From Nitrosospira sp. (GTDB taxonomy: Bacteria > Pseudomonadota > Gammaproteobacteria > Burkholderiales > Nitrosomonadaceae): a stretch of DNA of 6,702 bases. The stretch is from positions 1-6,702 of the forward strand of contig JAKDLC010000112.1 in assembly GCA_030453055.1 (NCBI GenBank). Reading direction: 5' to 3'. The translations under genes were made by a program, and so were the position numbers. Below are positions 1 through 6,702 of this stretch, one piece after another. Under the pieces are notes generated by a model. It saw only the letters and a program-made list of their open reading frames with translations. It did no database searches and was not told where the DNA came from. The first letter of the stretch is position 1; each line of letters begins with the position of its first letter.

Positions 1-440
1 AGGCAATCCGCCAGCACGAACTGGACATCCGCTGCCAGCACATGCGTCTGCAACTGTACCCGCAAATTGGCGAGTACCGCCTCGGTCACCGGGCCGGAGG
101 GGATCGAAAAGCGCGACCAGGTCAGGACCGGCACTGCGAACATCAGCACATCATGGATACGGTCGTCTCGTGCGAATATGCTGCATTCGATTGCAGCTTC
201 GATGGCGTAAATGAATTCAGCGTAACCCGCGGGGTCGGTATCATAAAGGTGATCCAGCGCCGCTTCAAGGTTTTGGTCGCCGCCTGTCCGTAACTGCGCG
301 TGTATCTTTGCCGCAAGCCGGTTCTCCCAAAACGCATCCTCGATACGGCTGCCGGAGGCGGCAAGCCCGGCGGCCAGACGGAAAAGTGTCTGAACCACGC
401 GCGGAGATTTGGTGCGATGCGGGACGCGGGGTTTTTTCAT
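1..440 (-). CDS. DUF2863 family protein, 5' part (runs off left edge)
   Basis: The first 146 codons of a minus-strand gene are visible; the rest lies beyond position 1. Translation from the ATG at 440 gives a basic start (MKKPRVPHRTKSPRV) followed by GLAASGSRIEDAFWENRL, then an acidic and alanine-rich helical stretch (EAALDHLYDTDPAGYAEFIYAIEA) and VLMFAVPVLTWSRFSIPSG. I recognise this pattern from DUF2863, a cytosolic betaproteobacterial family of unknown function, usually around 400 residues, so about one third is present. No signal peptide or membrane segment is visible in this part. The ATG at 440 was chosen because an in-frame TAA lies just upstream; a TTG immediately before it is the only other candidate. 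The Shine-Dalgarno is weak. It is transcribed divergently from the parDE pair. Family assignment comes from remembered sequence, not a search. Confidence 0.78.
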   Translation of the reverse strand, partial: MKKPRVPHRTKSPRVVQTLFRLAAGLAASGSRIEDAFWENRLAAKIHAQLRTGGDQNLEAALDHLYDTDPAGYAEFIYAIEAAIECSIFARDDRIHDVLMFAVPVLTWSRFSIPSGPVTEAVLANLRVQLQTHVLAADVQFVLADC

Positions 441-474
441 CAAAGGGAGCGATGCGTAACGAGATTAGGAGGTC

Positions 475-502
475 ATTTTAACCTAAATCCGCCGGAAGGA
501 AA
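475..502 (-). promoter_or_regulatory. Candidate weak promoter for the DUF2863 gene
   Basis: On the minus strand TAAAAT (480-475, five of six matches to the -10 consensus) follows TTTCCT (502-497) with a 16-base spacer, about 35 bases before the ATG at 440. The -35 match is poor (three of six), so this is only a suggestion. An imperfect inverted repeat (TTAGG at 465-469 against ACCTAA at 481-486) overlaps the -10. Confidence 0.25.
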
Positions 503-643
503 CGAGGTCGCCTTTGAAGTGTTGTGTCGCTTTTAGGCTATTATTGCCCAACACCCCCGAAAACTCTTAAGCGTACCCGGTTAAACTACGGGACCAATAG
601 TGACGCGATGCGCTGAAACTTCCTTGTTTTCCCTCTTCGATAG

Positions 644-649
644 TATGAT
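644..649 (+). promoter_or_regulatory. Candidate -10 element for parDE
   Basis: TATGAT matches the sigma70 -10 consensus at five of six positions and sits 31 bases upstream of the parD ATG. The best-placed upstream hexamers (around 620-629) are poor -35 matches. A small ATGA/TCAT dyad (645-648 and 655-658) overlaps it and could be part of an operator for ParD autoregulation, but the arms are too short to be convincing. Confidence 0.35.
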
Positions 650-680
650 AAGTCTCATGCCGCATATCCCGGAAATTATT

Positions 681-926
681 ATGAAAACCATCCACAAGAC
701 CATTACCTTGACCGATAAGCAGGATGACTGGATCAAGGCACAGATCGATGCGGGATATTACACCGACGACAGCGACTATATCCGCGATCTCATCCGGCGC
801 GAACAGGAACGCTGTGCCGAGACCGAAGTCATTCGCACCGCATTGATTGAAGGTGAGAACAGCGGCGAGTCCCAGCCTTTTGATGTTTCCGCATTCAAGA
901 AAAGAATGCGGGCTGTGCAGGGCTGA
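681..926 (+). CDS. parD: ParD-type antitoxin (ribbon-helix-helix)
   Basis: The 81-residue protein begins MKTIHKTITLTDKQDDWIKAQ and continues GYYTDDSDYIRDLIRREQER. This is the N-terminal ribbon-helix-helix of the ParD/CC2985 antitoxin family: a beta strand (about residues 4-10) followed by two helices (about 11-24 and 30-45). The rest (46-81, containing SQPFDVSAFKKRMR) is the tail that in this family wraps the toxin. By family knowledge it neutralises the ParE toxin in the cytoplasm and represses its own promoter. In-frame starts exist further upstream (GTG 600, ATG 645, ATG 657), but 681 is chosen because family members begin right at this MKT..TITLTD segment; a weak GGAAA lies seven bases before it. 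The stop overlaps the probable start of parE by four bases. Confidence 0.88.
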   Translation: MKTIHKTITLTDKQDDWIKAQIDAGYYTDDSDYIRDLIRREQERCAETEVIRTALIEGENSGESQPFDVSAFKKRMRAVQG

Positions 927-1216
927 ATACCGTCTTTCCCCCTGCTGCCGAACATGATCTGGAAAATATCTGGCTCTACACCCGTCGTCAATGGAGCCGG
1001 CCACAGCCCGACCGGTACATCGATATGCTGAGCGCCGCCTACACCGAACTGGCAGACTCACCCATGACTGCCTCGGTTTGCGACCCTATCCGCCCGGGCT
1101 ATCGCCGCTACCATGTTGAGCGGCACATGATCTACTTTCGCATCGCACCTTACGGCATTACCGTCATTCGCATCCTGCATGACCGCATGGAAGCATCTCG
1201 TCATTTGGGGCTCTAA
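923..1216 (+). CDS. parE: ParE-type toxin, probable CTG start
   Basis: From the CTG at 923 the frame gives 97 residues, the normal ParE length. The sequence carries family landmarks: an N-terminal AEHDLENIWLYTRRQWS helix (about 9-24), the DPIRPGYRRYHVERHMIYFR core strands (54-73) and the ITVIRILHDRMEASRHL end (79-95). ParE proteins adopt the RelE-like fold, and characterised members poison DNA gyrase; the target here is inferred from family only. The first ATG in frame (1025) would remove 34 conserved residues including the whole first helix, so it is unlikely. Between the in-frame stop at 881-883 and 1025 there is no ATG, GTG or TTG. CTG at 923, in a CTGA overlap with the parD stop where ATGA would be usual, fits best; ATT at 893 is a poorer alternative. 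The gene may be translated weakly by coupling, or be start-damaged. Confidence 0.8.
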   Translation: MNTVFPPAAEHDLENIWLYTRRQWSRPQPDRYIDMLSAAYTELADSPMTASVCDPIRPGYRRYHVERHMIYFRIAPYGITVIRILHDRMEASRHLGL

Positions 1217-1322
1217 GTCGCGCCTCGATGCACGACAGCCTGCGGCGATATCGCTGTCCTTAATGACGACGCAGCGCGTGACGAACGCGTCTTGCTACAC
1301 ATGTAGAACCTGCAAATAAGCC
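1217..1322. other. Spacer between the two toxin-antitoxin modules, with small dyads
   Basis: No gene is visible. Three inverted repeats lie here: GACAGC/GCTGTC (1234-1239 and 1253-1258, overlapping the palindrome GCGATATCGC at 1245-1254), CGCGT/ACGCG with a five-base loop (1275-1289), and CTACA/TGTAG with a two-base centre (1295-1306). The first could act as a weak end for the parDE transcript, but no T-run follows. The last sits just upstream of the higB -35 hexamer and could be an extra regulator site. None is strong. Confidence 0.3.
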
Positions 1323-1351
1323 TTGATCTATACGCGAATCGCGTATATGAT
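1323..1351 (+). promoter_or_regulatory. higBA promoter
   Basis: TTGATC (1323-1328, four of six matches) and TATGAT (1346-1351, five of six) are separated by exactly 17 bases, the ideal sigma70 spacing. The spacer is almost entirely filled by the 1329-1347 palindrome, so a bound repressor would block RNA polymerase. The predicted transcript start falls around 1357-1360, at the ATG of higB. Confidence 0.6.
1329..1347. promoter_or_regulatory. Palindromic operator of the higBA module
   Basis: TATACGCG (1329-1336), AAT, then CGCGTATA (1340-1347) form a perfect 8-base inverted repeat with a 3-base centre. Its position between the -35 and -10 hexamers, and the XRE-type antitoxin encoded downstream, make it the likely autoregulatory operator bound by HigA alone or with HigB. 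Binding is inferred from family behaviour; the palindrome is directly visible. Confidence 0.72.
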
Positions 1352-1358
1352 TCAACCC

Positions 1359-1682
1359 ATGGACACGCCACTACAATTCGAAAAAACCCCAACGTTTGAA
1401 AAGCTGATGTCCAGGATTCTCACCAGCAAGGAATACGACAAGCTCTGCCACGTATTGACTATAAACCCAGAGCGCGGCGACGTTATACCGGGCGGTGGCG
1501 GAATCAGAAAAATACGCGTCGGGGCAAAAGGTCGGGGAAAAAGCGGCGGAGCCAGGGTGATTTATTACTACATCAGAAACGAGTCGCTGATTTTGTTTAT
1601 AACGATCTACACAAAAAACGAAAAGGAAACGCTCACAGACCGCGAGCTGGCGACACTTCGGACTTTCGTAAAGGAGCTATAA
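1359..1682 (+). CDS. higB: HigB/RelE-family toxin (probable mRNA endonuclease)
   Basis: From the ATG at 1359 the product is 107 residues. The order FEKTPTFEKLM (about 7-17), NPERGDVIPGGGGIRKIRVGAKGRGKSGGARVIYYY (36-71) and ITIYTKNEKETLTDRELATL (81-100) is characteristic of the HigB-2-like RelE toxins, which cleave mRNA on the ribosome. The run of basic residues (R50, K51, R53, K57, R59, K61) fits an RNA- and ribosome-binding surface. The toxin precedes its antitoxin, the usual higBA order. Other in-frame starts are TTG 1323 and ATG 1347, but both lie inside the promoter/operator and add residues not typical of the family. No Shine-Dalgarno precedes 1359, and the predicted transcript start coincides with it, suggesting leaderless or poor translation. 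A RelE-family toxin is near certain; the higB name is by similarity. Confidence 0.87.
   Translation: MDTPLQFEKTPTFEKLMSRILTSKEYDKLCHVLTINPERGDVIPGGGGIRKIRVGAKGRGKSGGARVIYYYIRNESLILFITIYTKNEKETLTDRELATLRTFVKEL
1671..1676 (+). promoter_or_regulatory. Strong ribosome binding site of higA
   Basis: AAGGAG lies eight bases before the higA ATG at 1685, inside the last codons of higB. It contrasts with the lack of any such site before higB, so the message should favour antitoxin over toxin synthesis. Confidence 0.7.
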
Positions 1683-1684
1683 AT

Positions 1685-2098
1685 ATGGAAAAGAAAGATT
1701 TCAACAATCTGGTGCAAGGGCTCAAGGAAGCGGTGGCCATGCGCCGTGGTGAACTGGCGCCGGGAGGCAAGACGATGGTAAAGCCGGTTGACGTAAAACA
1801 GATCCGCAAACTCACGGGCCAGTCGCAAGCGGACTTTGCCCGCATGATGTGGATCAGCCCGCGTACCTTGCAAAACTGGGAGCAAGGGCGAAACTATCCG
1901 ACTGGGCCCGCCGTCGCCCTTTTACGCGCAATCGCTCATTCACCGCAAGCGCTGGTCAAGGCACTAAGTGATCACAGTTGGCTCATTGAGGCGGAAAGCG
2001 CTCCAGCAAAAGGGCAGTCACGACTTCGGCCGTCGTCCCGCGGAAATGCCGCTGCAAAACCGTCTCCTTACCTCCCCGGCCTAAAGGCCGAGGTTTGA
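1685..2098 (+). CDS. higA: HigA/NadS-like XRE antitoxin with extended C-terminus
   Basis: The 137-residue product has an N-terminal helical arm (FNNLVQGLKEAVAMRRGE, about 6-23) and an XRE/Cro-type helix-turn-helix at roughly 36-70 (VKQIRKLTGQSQADFARMMW, then ISPRTLQNWEQGRNYPTGPA). This is the layout of HigA-2/NadS antitoxins paired with HigB-2-like toxins. It should bind and silence HigB and repress the promoter at 1323-1351. The gene starts two bases after the higB stop. Family members usually end near residue 95-105, about where ALVKALS occurs; here about 40 extra residues follow (from around 96), rich in Ser, Ala, Pro and basic residues, without a recognisable fold. The last 26 bases of the gene form a hairpin. 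The extra tail may be read-in of former 3' untranslated sequence after loss of a stop or a frameshift. Confidence 0.87.
   Translation: MEKKDFNNLVQGLKEAVAMRRGELAPGGKTMVKPVDVKQIRKLTGQSQADFARMMWISPRTLQNWEQGRNYPTGPAVALLRAIAHSPQALVKALSDHSWLIEAESAPAKGQSRLRPSSRGNAAAKPSPYLPGLKAEV
2071..2096. terminator. Hairpin between convergent higBA and metal operons
   Basis: CGGCC (2077-2081), TAAA, GGCCG (2086-2090) form a perfect core stem. On the minus-strand transcript it extends to eight pairs (CCTCGGCC against GGCCGGGG) with one U-G wobble; on the plus strand the same position is a C-A mismatch. On plus it is followed only by TTT, and on minus by no T-run, so it is a poor intrinsic terminator but a plausible 3' stabilising hairpin. 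It lies inside the last codons of higA, just downstream of the EamA gene's stop. Confidence 0.35.
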
Positions 2099-2101
2099 CA
2101 A

Positions 2102-3211
2102 TTAATAAGAATCGATAGGGTCTAAGAATCGATGGATCGATAGGGATCGATAGGGATCGATAGGGATCGATAGAGGATCGATAGTAGAGGATCGATAGGG
2201 TCGATAATGTGAGTGCGAGTGGGTTACGGGCTCATGGCTATGTTGGTGGGTATGAGATCCAGTCACCCCTTTCATATGCGCATGCTGATGATGATTGTCA
2301 TGCGTATGCTCATGCTCGTGTTTCAATCTCTCATGCGTATGTAGATGAGCATGCTGCTCGGTCAAATGCAGCCACACTCCGCACGCCATGAATACCGCTG
2401 CAACCATAAACTGGATGGATAGCGATTCACCAAATAGAGGTATCGCCAGGAAAGCACCGACGAAGGGGGCCGTCGAGAAATAGGCGCCCGTGCGTGCCGT
2501 GCCGAGGTGGCGTAACGCCACTACGAACAGCACGAGGCTGAGGCCATAGCTCAAGAAGCCAACTGTGCCGGCAGCCATCAGAACAGGTGCTCGTGGCATT
2601 GTCGCGCCAAGCAGCCAGGCAATCGCAACGTTCGCGGTACCTGCCGTGAGCCCCTTTATCATCGCGATAAAGGTAGCATCCGCCAGCGCTACCTTGCGTG
2701 TCAGATTGTTGTCAATTGCCCATCCGAGGCACGCACCTATGATGGCCAGAGCAGGAAGTGTAGAATCGAAACCGACATCATTTGACCACGTCAGTACTAT
2801 GGTCCCGACTGCGATCAGCGTCATGCCGATGGCAACGCGCCGGTCGAAGTTCTCGCGGAACACGAACCAGGCAAGCAGTGCGGTTAATACTCCTTCTGCA
2901 TTCAATAGCAGTGCTGCACTGGAAGCTGAAATGTGGGACAGCCCCCACATCAACAGCACCGGTGCAATTATGCCTCCCGCTAGAGTGGACCCCGCCAGCC
3001 ACTTGATTTCGCCATTATCCAAATGCACCGGATTGGCGTTTCTCAACAGCCTCCAGAGTGCGAGACCAAAGCCCGATCCCAGGTATAATAGTCCCGCCAG
3101 CAGCCAAGGATTCACGGGTCCAAGAAGAAGTTTGGCAATCGGGGTGCCGACTCCAAACAGTATCGCTGCACTCAATGCGCTCAGTACGCCCGGGTTACGT
3201 GACAAACTCAT
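2102..3211 (-). CDS. DMT/EamA permease with histidine-rich C-terminal tail
   Basis: The 369-residue protein has two EamA repeats (about 5-141 and 150-284), each with around five hydrophobic helices, as in the drug/metabolite transporter superfamily. Landmarks include ILFGVGTPIAKLLL near the start, LLLNAEGVLTALLAWFVFRE in repeat one and STAPFVGAFLAIPLFGE in repeat two. Residues 285-335 form a probably soluble tail with 19 histidines in 51 positions (HAHLHTHE, HEHEHTHDNHHQHAH, HSHEPVTHSHSH), typical of metal-binding tails. Residues 336-369 (from YRPYRSS, with IDP/SIPIDPYRSLSI) are encoded by the ATCGAT array and look acquired. ATG at 3211 overlaps the CDF stop as ATGA and has GGAAG four bases upstream, so it is preferred over an upstream in-frame start at 3340. 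The substrate is unknown; operon position and tail suggest a divalent metal or metal complex, which is inference. Confidence 0.86.
   Translation of the reverse strand: MSLSRNPGVLSALSAAILFGVGTPIAKLLLGPVNPWLLAGLLYLGSGFGLALWRLLRNANPVHLDNGEIKWLAGSTLAGGIIAPVLLMWGLSHISASSAALLLNAEGVLTALLAWFVFRENFDRRVAIGMTLIAVGTIVLTWSNDVGFDSTLPALAIIGACLGWAIDNNLTRKVALADATFIAMIKGLTAGTANVAIAWLLGATMPRAPVLMAAGTVGFLSYGLSLVLFVVALRHLGTARTGAYFSTAPFVGAFLAIPLFGESLSIQFMVAAVFMACGVWLHLTEQHAHLHTHERLKHEHEHTHDNHHQHAHMKGVTGSHTHQHSHEPVTHSHSHYRPYRSSTIDPLSIPIDPYRSLSIHRFLDPIDSY
2108..2206. repeat. ATCGAT-centred short tandem array, about 10-bp unit
   Basis: Eight copies of ATCGAT start at 2111, 2128, 2136, 2146, 2156, 2166, 2177 and 2191, with a degenerate GTCGATA at 2200-2206. 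Between 2134 and 2173 the unit GGATCGATAG repeats with an exact 10-base period; the flanks show 8-, 11-, 14- and 17-base spacings with small inserts. The core is its own reverse complement. The array lies inside the 3' end of the EamA permease gene and just beyond the higA stop. It looks like a slippage-prone minisatellite. There are no 25-40 bp spacers, so it is not CRISPR. Confidence 0.9.
2216..2356 (-). other. Histidine-tail coding segment of the EamA permease
   Basis: This stretch of alternating CAT/CAC histidine codons (seen as ATG/GTG triplets on the plus strand) encodes most of the 19-histidine tail, including five or more HxH units. It is low in complexity, so length variation between strains is likely. 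The tail is expected to bind zinc, nickel or cobalt by analogy with His-rich segments of metal transporters. Confidence 0.6.
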
Positions 3212-4124
3212 GTATCTTCCAGCGAGCAGGCATGACGGGTTGCCCCTTGCTCGATCTGTATCGTGCTGTGATGGACTGAGAAGCGTGTATTGAGGGTCTC
3301 CCTGATATCGTCCATAAAGGCATCGCCGGGGTAGCCGCAAGGCATTACCAGGTGGACGGTCAAAGCGCTTTCCGTGGTACTGAGTCCCCAGATATGCAGA
3401 TCATGGATGTCGGTTACACCAGGCTGATCGCGTAGATAGGCATCAATCGCAGACATCTCTATATGCGGCGGCACTGCACTTAAAGCGAGTTGCACAGAAT
3501 CGCGAAGCAGTCCCCAGGTACTCATGATCACCACGCCTACGATGAGCAGACTGACAGCGGGGTCGAGCCAATACCAGCCCGTAAAAATCATAGCGATGCC
3601 CGCAATCACCACGCCTGCCGAGACAGCAGCGTCTGCTGCCATATGCAGGTAGGCGCCGCGAATATTTAGATCACCTTTACTCCCTTTCATAAATAGCCAT
3701 GCGGAAAAGCCATTGATGATGACACCGATAACTGCAACCAACGTAACCGTCAGGCCAGCTACGACAGGCGGTTGCAAAAAGCGTTGAACCGCTTCCCAGG
3801 CAATTGCGCCACACGCGATCAACAGAAGCATGGCATTGGCCAGCGCGGCCAGGATTGAGCTGCTGCGTAAGCCATAGGTATAGCGTTCATTCGCAGCCTT
3901 GCGTGCCAAAATGGAAGCTCCCGCTGCAAGCGCCAGCCCCAGCACGTCGGATAGATTGTGTCCCGCATCCGCCATTAACGCTGTAGAGTTGGCGATAAAA
4001 CCATAAGTGAATTCGACCACTACAAAAGTTATGTTCAGAACGATGGCAATAACAAATGCCCGCCCGTGATTATCCGAGCCGGGGTGCTGATGATTGCCCT
4101 GTGAGTGCGACGACCTGTGCATCA

Positions 4125-4125
<1 letters not shown>
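3208..4125 (-). CDS. czcD: Cation diffusion facilitator (CzcD-like Zn/Co/Cd exporter)
   Basis: The 305-residue length and motif order match bacterial CDF exporters. A short His-rich N-terminus (H3, H7, H12, H14, H20) precedes about six membrane helices (near 22-43, 47-70, 90-110, 122-145, 163-183 and 186-206). The transport-site pairs are visible as H56-x3-D60 (AGHNLSDV) and H161-x3-D165 (YLHMAADAAVSAG); the HxxxD pattern is the zinc-type arrangement. The cytoplasmic C-terminal domain (about 210-292) contains VTDIHDLHIWGLST with D239, H241 and H244. Family members exchange cytoplasmic Zn, Co or Cd for protons across the inner membrane. Its ATG shares one base with the pump stop (TAATG), and its TGA overlaps the next gene's ATG, so it is translationally coupled on both sides. 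A second ATG directly follows the first. The exact cation cannot be read from sequence; the czcD name is by class. Confidence 0.92.

Positions 4126-6702
<2,577 letters not shown>

Noticed and set aside
42..293. Plus-strand open frame near the left edge
   Set aside because: The minus strand carries the DUF2863 gene continuously from 440 to 1, which explains this region better.
567..1061. 164-codon minus-strand open frame opposite parDE
   Set aside because: It is antisense to two well-recognised toxin-antitoxin genes, and its product shows no family pattern.
1025..1216. Short 63-residue version of ParE from the ATG at 1025
   Set aside because: It lacks the first third of the conserved toxin fold, which is plainly encoded in the same frame upstream.
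1245..1254. GCGATATCGC palindrome as an intrinsic terminator for parDE
   Set aside because: The stem is short, would leave no proper loop, and no T-run follows; listed only as a dyad in the spacer.
2108..2206. Possible CRISPR array or iteron-type replication origin in the ATCGAT repeats
   Set aside because: Units are about 10 bp with no unique spacers, no cas or rep gene is nearby, and the array lies inside a coding region.
2565..3293. 242-codon plus-strand open frame opposite the EamA gene
   Set aside because: It mirrors the codon structure of the real minus-strand permease; the product is Ser/Ala-rich without motifs.
3212..3340. Upstream start for the EamA permease at 3340 (43 extra residues)
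   Set aside because: The added residues overlap the CDF domain coding region in another frame and look random; the ATGA junction with GGAAG at 3211 is a much better start.

Overview
The window looks like a chromosomal segment of a betaproteobacterium of moderate GC content. The best taxonomic clue is the truncated minus-strand gene at the left edge. It reads as a DUF2863 protein, a family I know only from Betaproteobacteria; Nitrosomonadales or a neighbouring order would fit, but I cannot fix the genus.

Layout. 1-440 (minus): 5' part of the DUF2863 gene, running off the left edge. 441-680: a divergent intergenic region with only weak promoter candidates. 681-1216 (plus): a ParD/ParE-type toxin-antitoxin pair whose toxin has no ATG, GTG or TTG at a suitable place and probably starts at a CTG inside a CTGA overlap. 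1217-1322: short spacer with several small dyads. 1323-2098 (plus): a second type II module, HigB/RelE-like toxin then HigA/NadS-like XRE antitoxin, preceded by a perfect 19-bp palindrome that fills the spacer of a good sigma70-type promoter. 2108-2206: an ATCGAT-rich tandem array. 2102-6702 (minus): a tightly coupled metal-efflux operon read right to left: a CzcA-type RND pump (N-terminus off the right edge), a CzcD-like cation diffusion facilitator (CDF), and a DMT/EamA permease with a long histidine-rich tail.

How the genes work together. The RND pump would export divalent cations across the envelope with partners presumably encoded beyond the right edge (CzcB/CzcC-like). The CDF protein would move the same ions from cytoplasm to periplasm. 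The EamA permease is translationally coupled to them, and its histidine tail suggests a metal-related role. Gene junctions are TAATG (pump/CDF) and ATGA (CDF/EamA), so the three proteins are probably made together. The two toxin-antitoxin modules form a small accessory island between the DUF2863 gene and the 3' end of the metal operon.

Most notable: (1) the tandem array has overwritten the C-terminus of the EamA permease, and its 10-bp unit can shift the reading frame; (2) the HigB promoter/palindrome layout places the predicted transcript start at the HigB ATG, implying a leaderless toxin message; (3) the probable CTG start of parE; (4) the coupled histidine-rich permease as a candidate metal exporter. 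I see no RNA genes, IS elements, CRISPR array or phage genes. No gene-free stretch exceeds about 240 bases.
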